This document shows, piece by piece, positions 9,412 through 17,443 of a DNA stretch of 64,000 bases. The stretch is taken from positions 2,046,001 through 2,110,000 of the forward strand of contig NZ_CP170198.1 of the NCBI RefSeq assembly GCF_042434915.1, given 5' to 3'. The stretch is from Aquimarina sp042434915. Lineage in GTDB: Bacteria; Bacteroidota; Bacteroidia; Flavobacteriales; Flavobacteriaceae. The number at the start of each line of letters is the position of its first letter. The stretch's first letter is position 1. The notes under the pieces were generated by a model. It had not been told where the DNA came from. It did not search any database and saw only the letters and a program-made list of their open reading frames with translations. The position numbers were made by a program, and so were the translations under genes.

Positions 9412-11550
9412 TTGAGAAAAAAAGTGAAAGCACTCGTACTATACATACTTATTTTCAGTTCTTTTTTGGGGTTGCAAGCGCAAGAAAAAAAGGTCCAAAA
9501 GGACAGTGTCTCTATGCAAGTTATTAACACACAAAGACCGGCCCCTATAGAACTTAATGAGGTGACATTGACTGATCTAGGGTTGACCACAAAACCAAAA
9601 GAATCCTCGCAGGCTATTAGTATCCTTAGTAAACAGAAACTTGATCTCGTAAAACCAGTTACTTTGGCGACTGTTATAAACCAGGTTCCTGGGGTATTTA
9701 TGCAGAGTGGAACATTTAACACTAATAGAATAACGATAAGAGGAATTGGTGCTCGTAGCTTATTTGGAACTACTAACATTCGAGCTTACTTTGGAGAAAT
9801 TCCGTTGACAGATGGGAATGGCGAATCTGTAATTGAGGATCTTGAACTCTCATCAGTCTCACAAATTGAAATCCATAAAGGTCCTGCTGCCAGTAGTTTT
9901 GGAGTTGGATTGGGCGGCACCATTATATTACAACCTTTATACACTAAAAGTCAAAAAACATTAGCTACTCTTACAACTCAAATAGGTAGTTATAATTTTC
10001 AAAAACTTATTGGGAGTGTAGAAATTTCAAAAAACAACAAATCTATCAATCTTATATATAGTAACAATCATAGCGATGGTTACCGTGAGAATAATGCGTA
10101 CAATCGTACGACCTTGACTGGTGTGATGAAATTTGATCTGGGTACTAAAGATGAGATATCCTTACTTACCAGCTATATACACCTTAACGCCCAAATTCCT
10201 AGCTCACTCTCACAAGAAGATTTTGAAAAAACACCTAAAAAAGCAGCCTTTACTTGGGGAGCTTCAAAAGCTTTCGAGCACGTAAATCAAGGTCTATTAG
10301 GTATTACATGGAAACACAACTATACGCAAAAATTAACTCAACATACCAGTGTATTTGGGTCTATAAAAGATAATGTAGAACCTCGACCCTTTAATATCCT
10401 CGAGGAAAAAACAAACGGTTTGGGGATACGAACAAAAATTCAAGGAACTAATGAGTTAGTACAGCTTCCTGTTAATTGGATGTTTGGTGTCGAAGGATTT
10501 ACAGACCAATACTTATCGCAAACATTTGAAAATACTTATCAGACTACACCAAATAGCGAAGGTAGTAGCTATGGACAGCAACTTTCTGATTTTAAAGAAC
10601 AACGTAGTTATATTAATATTTTTGGCGAGGCACTAGTACATATCACTCCAAAAATAAAACTTACTACTGGATTACATACTAACTATACCTTTTACAACTT
10701 AATTAATCAATTCTCAACCGAGGCGAAGGAGCAACTAGGTAATTATGATTTTGATTTGATTCTTTCTCCAAAACTTGGTCTTACGTATACGATTTCCGAA
10801 AAGCTAACATCTTATGGTTCTATATCCCACGGATTCTCAATGCCTACTACGGCAGAAACTTTGTTACCAAATGGGACTTTTAATCAGGGATTGAAACCCG
10901 AAATAGGATGGAATTTTGAACTTGGTTTGCGCCTCAAAGCTCTTCAAAACAAACTTTTGGGTGAACTAACCATTTATACCATGTATATCGAAGATTTACT
11001 AGTAACAAGACGTAACTCTCAAGATGATTTTTTTGGCATAAATGCAGGACAAACAAGACATACTGGGATTGAAATGGCACTCTCCTACCCTGTTTTATCT
11101 ACAAATACTACAACTGTTACGGCCTATACTAACGCAACGATTAATCAACATCGATTTGTGAGATTTATAGATAACGAACAAGACTTTTCTAATAATGATT
11201 TGACTGGTGTTCCTTCCGAAGTTATTAACATAGGACTCGATGTTGTTTCAGAAAAATCAATTTATGGCATGATTGCCATGCAGTATGTAGGTAAAATTCC
11301 CGTCAATGATGGCAACACTTTATACACAAAAGATTATTCCCTTCTCAATGCTCAAATCGGGTATAAGAATAACATTTTTAAACGACTAGAGTATGACTTA
11401 TTTTTTAACCTTAACAACAGCCTCGATACAAAATACGCTTCTCAAATTCAGGTAAACGCCGTAGGTTTTGGTGAGAATGCTCCACGCTTTTTTTATCCAG
11501 GGATGCCAATAAATTATTACACAGGCATTAACATAAAATATAAACTTTAA
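9412..11550 (+). CDS. TonB-dependent receptor next to a PQQ dehydrogenase; candidate PQQ importer
   Basis: 712 residues, a compact receptor without the carboxypeptidase-like domain. A signal peptide ends near residue 24 (LQAQ). The plug contains VNQVPGVFMQSG-like text, ITIRGIGARSLFGTTNIRAY and EIHKGPAASSFG; the barrel ends in a terminal strand NYYTGINIKYKL. The start is TTG (9412) or GTG (9424); TTG keeps the basic RKK of the signal peptide. A PQQ-dependent sugar dehydrogenase starts 41 bp downstream and a cytochrome c follows, so an operon is likely. Length, plug pattern and C-terminus resemble E. coli YncD/PqqU, the known PQQ receptor. The PQQ role is inference; iron-siderophore uptake is the alternative. 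Confidence 0.88.
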   Translation: MRKKVKALVLYILIFSSFLGLQAQEKKVQKDSVSMQVINTQRPAPIELNEVTLTDLGLTTKPKESSQAISILSKQKLDLVKPVTLATVINQVPGVFMQSGTFNTNRITIRGIGARSLFGTTNIRAYFGEIPLTDGNGESVIEDLELSSVSQIEIHKGPAASSFGVGLGGTIILQPLYTKSQKTLATLTTQIGSYNFQKLIGSVEISKNNKSINLIYSNNHSDGYRENNAYNRTTLTGVMKFDLGTKDEISLLTSYIHLNAQIPSSLSQEDFEKTPKKAAFTWGASKAFEHVNQGLLGITWKHNYTQKLTQHTSVFGSIKDNVEPRPFNILEEKTNGLGIRTKIQGTNELVQLPVNWMFGVEGFTDQYLSQTFENTYQTTPNSEGSSYGQQLSDFKEQRSYINIFGEALVHITPKIKLTTGLHTNYTFYNLINQFSTEAKEQLGNYDFDLILSPKLGLTYTISEKLTSYGSISHGFSMPTTAETLLPNGTFNQGLKPEIGWNFELGLRLKALQNKLLGELTIYTMYIEDLLVTRRNSQDDFFGINAGQTRHTGIEMALSYPVLSTNTTTVTAYTNATINQHRFVRFIDNEQDFSNNDLTGVPSEVINIGLDVVSEKSIYGMIAMQYVGKIPVNDGNTLYTKDYSLLNAQIGYKNNIFKRLEYDLFFNLNNSLDTKYASQIQVNAVGFGENAPRFFYPGMPINYYTGINIKYKL

Positions 11551-11591
11551 AAAATAATTCTTCGTATTTTCAACCCTTAAAACTTCGTAAA

Positions 11592-12710
11592 ATGAAAAAA
11601 CTTTTTTTTCAAATTTCATGCTTGCTAACACTCTGCTTTGCTTGTGCGCAAGAAAAAATTGATGATATCGTACTACAGGAAGACTCTAAAGATTATACGA
11701 TTGAATTGGTGGTTCCCGAATTACAGATACCTTGGGGGATGACTTGGCTACCCGATGGAAGTTTACTAATAACCGAAAAAAGTGGTGAGCTTATTCATTT
11801 TAAAGATGGAAAGAAGAACTTGATTTCTAAAGTCCCATCAGTTTACAACCGTAATCAAGGAGGATTATTAGACATAGCTATACATCCAAACTATAAAAAC
11901 AATGGATGGCTCTATATCACCTACGCTTCTACTGATGGTGAAGTAAAAGGTGGTCACACCGCTTTGATTAGAGCAAAACTAAAGGATAACACTTTAGTTG
12001 ACATACAAAAACTATACAAAGGAAGTCCAAATACAACCAAAGGGCATCATTTTGGATCAAGAATTGAATTTGATAAAGAAGGTTATGTATATTTTAGTAT
12101 AGGCGATCGTGGTAATCGGGACCAAAATCCACAAGACATAACGAGAGACGGAGGTAAAATTTATCGATTACATGACGATGGACAAATCCCTAAGGACAAT
12201 CCATTCGTAGATAAGAATGGAGCTAAAAAAGCTATTTTTTCTTATGGACACCGCAATCCACAAGGCATGGCATTACATCCCAAAACTAAAACAATTTGGG
12301 TACACGAACATGGACCCCGTGGTGGCGATGAAATCAATGAAATTAAAAAAGGCAGTAACTATGGATGGCCTGTTATAACGTATGGAATCAACTATAGTGG
12401 CACCACAATAACCGATCAAACTGAGAAAGAAGGTATGGAGCAACCTTTATATTACTGGATTCCTTCTATCGCTCCTAGTGGTATGGATTTTATTACCAGT
12501 GATGTCTATCCGGATTGGAAAAATGCGCTCCTTGTAGGATCCCTAAAGTTTCAATACTTAGAATTATTGATACTCGATACAAATAAAGTTGTCAAAAGAC
12601 AAAAGTTGGTAACCGATATTGGCAGAGTACGTAATGTACGTCAAGGTCCCGATGGTTATGTGTATGTAGCAGTTGAATCAAAAGGTATTTACAAAATTAT
12701 CCCTAAATAA
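11592..12710 (+). CDS. PQQ-dependent soluble aldose sugar dehydrogenase family protein
   Basis: 372 residues with an export signal (CFACAQ near residue 20). The beta-propeller sequence shows family landmarks: IPWGMTWLPDGSLLITEKSG, GGLLDIAIHPNY, HHFGSRIEFDKEGYVYFSIG, YGHRNPQGMALHP and HEHGPRGGDEIN. Members (Asd/YliI, soluble glucose dehydrogenase-like) oxidise sugars or aldehydes in the periplasm with PQQ and Ca2+. No PQQ synthesis gene is visible in the window, so the cofactor may come from outside, which fits the receptor immediately upstream. Electrons likely pass to the cytochrome c encoded 1 bp downstream. Confidence 0.9.
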   Translation: MKKLFFQISCLLTLCFACAQEKIDDIVLQEDSKDYTIELVVPELQIPWGMTWLPDGSLLITEKSGELIHFKDGKKNLISKVPSVYNRNQGGLLDIAIHPNYKNNGWLYITYASTDGEVKGGHTALIRAKLKDNTLVDIQKLYKGSPNTTKGHHFGSRIEFDKEGYVYFSIGDRGNRDQNPQDITRDGGKIYRLHDDGQIPKDNPFVDKNGAKKAIFSYGHRNPQGMALHPKTKTIWVHEHGPRGGDEINEIKKGSNYGWPVITYGINYSGTTITDQTEKEGMEQPLYYWIPSIAPSGMDFITSDVYPDWKNALLVGSLKFQYLELLILDTNKVVKRQKLVTDIGRVRNVRQGPDGYVYVAVESKGIYKIIPK

Positions 12711-12711
12711 T

Positions 12712-13173
12712 ATGAACTATTCTATAACCCTAGCTGGTATACTCGCAACGGGCACTATTTTTTTTATGAGTGTATGCCAATTTAATAAGTCAGTTACTTT
12801 AACAAACTACCAATCTATTAACAGTAATTTACAAACTAAAACGCTCGAACAAAGCATAACGTCTGGTGAAGAGATTTATCTAGATTTTTGTATGCAGTGT
12901 CATCTATCAGATGGAAAAGGGGTTCCCAATACTTTCCCTCCACTAGCTGGGTCAGATTGGCTAAAAAATAAAAGAGAAGAAAGTATACATGCTATAAAAT
13001 ATGGCCTACAAGGCACAATTGAGGTGAATGGTATCGTATACAATAGTGCTATGACATCCCTCGGATTAGAGGATGAAGAGATTGCTGATGTCATGAACTA
13101 CATCATGAACAATTGGGGAAATTCTCAAAAAACTATGGTAACACCTCAAGAGGTCAATAAAATAGCAAAATAG
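12712..13173 (+). CDS. class I cytochrome c, small, membrane-anchored or exported
   Basis: 153 residues from the ATG at 12712, directly after the dehydrogenase stop. An N-terminal hydrophobic segment (about residues 5-23) serves as signal or anchor. A single haem site CMQCH lies at residues 60-64, followed by DGKGVPNTFPPLAGSDWL, typical of class I cytochromes, and a Met-containing stretch (NSAMTSLGLEDEEI) likely giving the axial ligand. It is probably the electron acceptor of the PQQ enzyme upstream. Reading further upstream from a TTG would overlap that gene and destroy the signal sequence. Confidence 0.88.
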   Translation: MNYSITLAGILATGTIFFMSVCQFNKSVTLTNYQSINSNLQTKTLEQSITSGEEIYLDFCMQCHLSDGKGVPNTFPPLAGSDWLKNKREESIHAIKYGLQGTIEVNGIVYNSAMTSLGLEDEEIADVMNYIMNNWGNSQKTMVTPQEVNKIAK

Positions 13174-13178
13174 TTTAA

Positions 13179-14261
13179 ATGGCTATCACAAACGATTATC
13201 ATGTAATAGGCCTAATGTCTGGAACCTCTTTGGATGGCCTAGATATAGCATACTGTAGGTTTGGTATTAATAAAGACGTTTGGTCCTATAAAATTCTAAA
13301 AACCGATAGTATTAACTATTCTTTAGATTTTAAGGCACAACTAAAAAATGCTATCTATTTACAAAGTCATGCGTTGATCGCTTTGCACAATAACTTTGGC
13401 ACTTGGATGGGTACTCAGGTGAATAGCTTTATCTCCAAACACAAACTTAAAGTAGACTTTATCTCAAGTCATGGCCATACGGTACTACATCAGCCAGAAA
13501 TTGGCATAACCTATCAAATTGGTTCTGGCCAACATTTAGCTAATAGCACTGGGCAAAAAGTTATTTGTGATTTTAGAAGCAATGATGTATATCACGGTGG
13601 ACAAGGAGCTCCATTAGTACCTATTGGGGATCACTTACTATTTTCTCAATATGAGTATTGCTTAAATCTTGGTGGAATTAGCAATATTTCATACGAATAT
13701 AATAACAAACGCATTGCTTACGACATTGCTCCGGTTAATATGTTGTTAAATCATATTTGTAATAGTATCGATTTAGAGTATGATGATCAAGGAAAGCTAG
13801 CAAAATCTGGACAATTAAATGCTACTTTGTTAAATGATCTAAACTCATTAGCATACTATTCGCAAGCTATACCCAAATCCATGGGATATGAGTGGTTTGC
13901 TTCCAAAATATTACCAATTCTCGAGCGTAATCCAGATACCCCACAAAATTTACTACATACTGCTGTGCATCATATCACACATCAAATTGCACAGACATTA
14001 TCTTCTAATTACAATAAAAAAACAACTTTATTGGTTACAGGTGGCGGAGCAAAAAACCACTTTTTTATTGAAATCCTTGCACAAAAATTAGGACCTTCGT
14101 TTACGATTGTTCGTCCCCATGAAGAATTAATCGATCATAAAGAATCTTTAATTTTTGCTTTTATGGGTGTACTTAAAGAACGAGGTGAGATTAATTGCCT
14201 AAGTTCTGTAACAGGTGCAACAAAAAATAGTTCCTCTGGTGTTATTTTTAAACCCGCTTAA
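13179..14261 (+). CDS. anmK: anhydro-N-acetylmuramic acid kinase
   Basis: 360 residues, normal length. The N-terminal phosphate-binding motif GLMSGTSLDGLDIAY (from residue 11), SSHGHTVLHQP, DFRSNDVYHGGQGAPLVPIG, NLGGISNISY and LLVTGGGAKNHF match AnmK. It phosphorylates and opens 1,6-anhydroMurNAc from peptidoglycan turnover in the cytoplasm to give MurNAc-6-phosphate. It begins 5 bp after the cytochrome c stop, so it could be co-transcribed, although the function is unrelated. No murQ is visible here. Confidence 0.95.
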   Translation: MAITNDYHVIGLMSGTSLDGLDIAYCRFGINKDVWSYKILKTDSINYSLDFKAQLKNAIYLQSHALIALHNNFGTWMGTQVNSFISKHKLKVDFISSHGHTVLHQPEIGITYQIGSGQHLANSTGQKVICDFRSNDVYHGGQGAPLVPIGDHLLFSQYEYCLNLGGISNISYEYNNKRIAYDIAPVNMLLNHICNSIDLEYDDQGKLAKSGQLNATLLNDLNSLAYYSQAIPKSMGYEWFASKILPILERNPDTPQNLLHTAVHHITHQIAQTLSSNYNKKTTLLVTGGGAKNHFFIEILAQKLGPSFTIVRPHEELIDHKESLIFAFMGVLKERGEINCLSSVTGATKNSSSGVIFKPA

Positions 14262-14292
14262 AACTTTCTCAAAAAGATTACACAGCTTTCCT

Positions 14293-14300
14293 TAAATTTG
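14293..14300 (+). promoter_or_regulatory. Bacteroidota -7 type promoter box before udk
   Basis: TAAATTTG exactly fits the TAnnTTTG consensus and lies 15 bp before the chosen udk ATG at 14316. No good TTG -33 element is seen upstream. The TTG inside this box is therefore unlikely to be the udk start codon. Confidence 0.4.
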
Positions 14301-14315
14301 CCGAAAAATAAGGAA

Positions 14316-14924
14316 ATGCTAATTATTGGGATCGCAGGTGGTACAGGTTGTGGAAAAACCACAGTAGTCAATCAAATTATAAATGAATTATCGGATAACG
14401 AGGTCTGTGTAATATCACAGGATTCATATTATAAGGATACTAGTCATTTAACATACGAAGAACGCACCCAAATAAATTTTGACCATCCAAAATCTATTGA
14501 TTTTGATTTGTTGGGTGAACATTTAAGAGCGTTAAGAAAGGGAGAAACTATCGAACAACCCAATTACTCATTTGTAGAACATAATCGTACAGGTGAAACA
14601 ATAACGACTCGTCCTAGTAAAGTTCTAATAGTAGAAGGTATTTTGATATTAACTAATCCACAAATTCGGGATATGTTTGATATTAAGATTTTTGTACATG
14701 CAGATAGTGATGAACGGTTAATACGTCGTTTAAAAAGAGATATCGCAGAGCGCGGAAGAGATATGCAAGAAGTTCTAGATCGTTATCAAACTACTTTAAA
14801 ACCTATGCATCAACAATTCATTGACCCCACAAAAGAGTTTGCAGATTTGATCATTCCCAACAACCACTACAATACAGTCGCGGTTGATGTAGTTCGTTCA
14901 ATAATTAAAGAACGCTTGGATTAA
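14316..14924 (+). CDS. udk: uridine kinase
   Basis: 202 residues from the ATG at 14316. The Walker A motif GIAGGTGCGKTT lies at residues 5-16; SQDSYYKD, NFDHPKSIDFD and VEGILIL follow, and RRLKRDIAERGR forms the lid. It phosphorylates uridine and cytidine to the monophosphates in pyrimidine salvage. A longer reading from TTG 14298 would begin inside a promoter-like box, so I prefer the ATG. The DivIC-like gene follows immediately. Confidence 0.95.
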   Translation: MLIIGIAGGTGCGKTTVVNQIINELSDNEVCVISQDSYYKDTSHLTYEERTQINFDHPKSIDFDLLGEHLRALRKGETIEQPNYSFVEHNRTGETITTRPSKVLIVEGILILTNPQIRDMFDIKIFVHADSDERLIRRLKRDIAERGRDMQEVLDRYQTTLKPMHQQFIDPTKEFADLIIPNNHYNTVAVDVVRSIIKERLD

Positions 14925-14960
14925 CTTTTGTACCTTTACACAGCACCAAATTCTATAGAA

Positions 14961-15320
14961 TTGAACGTAAAAAAGTATCTTGACGAGTTAAAGAATAAGC
15001 CCGCACTGATTCCAGTCTTTGCTATCCTTTTTAACAAATACGTACTAATAATACTAGTGTTTGTTATCTGGATGCTCTTCTTGGATACTAACTCATGGCT
15101 TATACACCGAGAATTAGATGGTGAAATCCAAGAGCTTAAAAATAATAGAGAATATTATATCAAAGAGATTATTAAAGATCAAAAAGACATTAAAGTACTC
15201 AAAGATAGTAGTGAACTTGAGAAATTTGCGAGAGAAACCTATTTTATGAAGCGAGATGATGAAGAAATTTATATTATTGAATATCAGGACAGTATACTAA
15301 ATTCTAACAACCATGATTAA
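14961..15320 (+). CDS. septum formation initiator (DivIC/FtsB-like)
   Basis: About 119 residues from TTG 14961; TTG 14928 is the other option, and no ATG exists near the N-terminus. The upstream TTG lies in a promoter-like stretch (14921-14940), so I favour the inner one. The protein has a short basic cytoplasmic tail, one membrane helix (YVLIILVFVIWMLFL), then a periplasmic coiled coil and the ELEKFARETYFMKRDDEEIY motif typical of DivIC/FtsB. It works in the divisome with FtsL and FtsQ partners. Its 3' end overlaps mutA by 8 bp. Confidence 0.85.
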   Translation: MNVKKYLDELKNKPALIPVFAILFNKYVLIILVFVIWMLFLDTNSWLIHRELDGEIQELKNNREYYIKEIIKDQKDIKVLKDSSELEKFARETYFMKRDDEEIYIIEYQDSILNSNNHD

Positions 15321-16686
15321 ATCTTTTTTTGAAGGTTTTGATGAAGTTTCAGCAAAACAATGGAAACAAAAAATTCAAGTTGATCTCAAAGGTGCAGATT
15401 ATAATGAAGCACTTATATACAAATCTCTTGAGGGAATCGATATAAAACCTTTCTACAACCAAGAAGATCTAGAGGGTATAACCCCTAAAAATCAAAACCC
15501 TACGCATTGGAATGTTACTCATAAAATAGAAGTAAAAGACAGTAATCAAGGTAATGATGCTGCTCTAGAGAGTATATCAAAAGGTGCTGAGGCTATATTT
15601 TTTATAATTCATAGTGAAACTATTGATATAAAAATTCTCTTAAAAAACTTACCAGAAACGACAACGATCTATATTACCCCCCTATTCTTATCTACCTCCT
15701 TCTGTAAATCAGTCAATTTATTTGCGAAGCAGACCAAACAACATATTTATTTGCTAACAGATAATATTGGTCATTTGGCCAGTTCTGGTAATTGGTTTGA
15801 AAGCTTGCAAAAGGATCAAGAAACATTAGAGAGTATTATAAATCATGGAGCATATTTAAAAAGCATACTTGCAGTCGATATGAGTTTATATCAAAATGCT
15901 GGTGCAACTATGGTACAACAACTTGCTTATGGACTTGCTCATGCCAATGAATATCTAAATCATTTTGAACATATAAAAACCGAAAAACCTGAAGCTAAAG
16001 AAATTGTATTTACCATAGCTGTAGGTGGTAATTATTTTTTCGAAATCGCAAAATTAAAAGCCTTGCGTATACTTTGGTCAAGTTTACGTAAAGCTTACGA
16101 TATTATACCATCTTGTCATATTGTGGCTTTTCCAGCTTCTCGTAATAAGACTGTATTTGATTATAATGTAAATATGTTGAGAACCACAATGGAGAGCATG
16201 AGCGCTATACTAGGCGGAGCTAATGCTATCTATAATATGCCATATGATGCTATTTATCATAATGAAAACGAATTTGGTAATCGTATTGCTATTAATCAAC
16301 TTTTAATTCTTAAGCATGAAAGCAATTTTGATATGGTAAGTAATCCCGCTTCAGGATCCTATTATATAGAAACATTAACCAATCAACTTGCTAATGAAGC
16401 TTTAGAGATTTTTAAAAGCATCGAAAAAGGAGGAGGCTTTTTAGCACAATTAAAGTCTGGGCAGATTCAGAAAAAAATTAAAGAAAGTGCAATCAAGGAA
16501 CAAACGCTGTTTGATCAAGAAGTTATTAAATTAACTGGAGCCAATAGTTATAGAAACGCAAACGAAATAATTCCAGATTTTGACAAATCACCTTTTTTAG
16601 AAAAAAAATCTCGTAAAACACTGATAGAACCTATTATAAGAAAACGACTTTCTGAAAAAATTGAAAAAAAACAATTAAACTTATAA
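15313..16686 (+). CDS. mutA: methylmalonyl-CoA mutase small (beta) subunit, short form
   Basis: 457 residues. The N-terminus WKQKIQVDLKGADYNE and barrel segments such as LRTTMESMSAILGGANAI and SNPASGSYYIETLTNQLA match the mutase TIM-barrel domain. The C-terminal cobalamin-binding-like domain of longer MutA proteins (about 620 residues) is absent, and the chain ends soon after the barrel. It acts as the structural partner of MutB in converting succinyl-CoA and methylmalonyl-CoA. It overlaps the DivIC-like gene by 8 bp; mutB follows after one intervening gene. Confidence 0.93.
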   Translation: MIKSFFEGFDEVSAKQWKQKIQVDLKGADYNEALIYKSLEGIDIKPFYNQEDLEGITPKNQNPTHWNVTHKIEVKDSNQGNDAALESISKGAEAIFFIIHSETIDIKILLKNLPETTTIYITPLFLSTSFCKSVNLFAKQTKQHIYLLTDNIGHLASSGNWFESLQKDQETLESIINHGAYLKSILAVDMSLYQNAGATMVQQLAYGLAHANEYLNHFEHIKTEKPEAKEIVFTIAVGGNYFFEIAKLKALRILWSSLRKAYDIIPSCHIVAFPASRNKTVFDYNVNMLRTTMESMSAILGGANAIYNMPYDAIYHNENEFGNRIAINQLLILKHESNFDMVSNPASGSYYIETLTNQLANEALEIFKSIEKGGGFLAQLKSGQIQKKIKESAIKEQTLFDQEVIKLTGANSYRNANEIIPDFDKSPFLEKKSRKTLIEPIIRKRLSEKIEKKQLNL

Positions 16687-16765
16687 TCTTTAAAAAGTTA
16701 TTCTTATTTTTAACATTAAATTAACTTAACCTAATAGTTTAATTCATAAATCTCAATCAACCCCT

Positions 16766-17389
16766 ATGATTAGATCTAGATTGTTGTGGCTGTTGTTATT
16801 CGTTGTAACAACCCACGTTATCTATGCACAAAAATCTTTTGATTGCTCTAGTATTGATGATACTGGTTTAATTACAAAAGCATTCCAATCCTTTGAAAAG
16901 GATCTTTTCAATCATTATAATTTTGGAAATGATTCTATAAAAACATACCGCACTTTTTTGGCAGAAGTAGCTAGTTTATCCATTGACTTAAAAAAGATAC
17001 CCTCTAAAAGCTCTATATCCCTAACACGGATCTTCAAAAAAGGTATAGAAAGTAAAGGCTCCATATGGATACCCTTAAGTAAATATGAAGATCAACGTTC
17101 AGAGAATAGAACTTCTAGGACTAAAGCAAAAAAATCTAATGAAGAAACTGTAATGATCTTCAATTACCGAGGTGGTTTTATTCAATGTCTAAAAAATAAC
17201 AGTAATGGTGATAATCTACCAGAAATTATCGATAAATTAGAAGATAATGGTAATGTTAGCACCTCGTTAACCGCACAACACATTTATTATATGCCAAATT
17301 CTGAATTGGGTTGTACATCTGTCAAAAAATTTGTTGCCTTTGATATTTACTACTCTATTCTTATGGTAATCGAAAAAGCCTTTGGCTAA
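16766..17389 (+). CDS. exported protein of unknown function between mutA and mutB
   Basis: 207 residues with a clear signal peptide (hydrophobic to about residue 21, YAQ). The mature part has two widely spaced short Cys positions (FDCSS and LGCTS), a basic middle with KKSNEETVMIF, and no motif I recognise. It sits 79 bp after mutA and 54 bp before mutB on the same strand, so it is probably co-transcribed with them, yet an exported product has no obvious part in the mutase reaction. Confidence 0.65.
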   Translation: MIRSRLLWLLLFVVTTHVIYAQKSFDCSSIDDTGLITKAFQSFEKDLFNHYNFGNDSIKTYRTFLAEVASLSIDLKKIPSKSSISLTRIFKKGIESKGSIWIPLSKYEDQRSENRTSRTKAKKSNEETVMIFNYRGGFIQCLKNNSNGDNLPEIIDKLEDNGNVSTSLTAQHIYYMPNSELGCTSVKKFVAFDIYYSILMVIEKAFG

Positions 17390-17443
17390 TCATCATAAAA
17401 CATTAAATTTGGTCATTCATATTGTTTCATCAATATATTGTAC

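Noticed and set aside
9345..9779. 144-codon minus-strand frame near the start of the second receptor
   Set aside because: It overlaps the receptor signal peptide and plug coding; composition looks like an antisense shadow.
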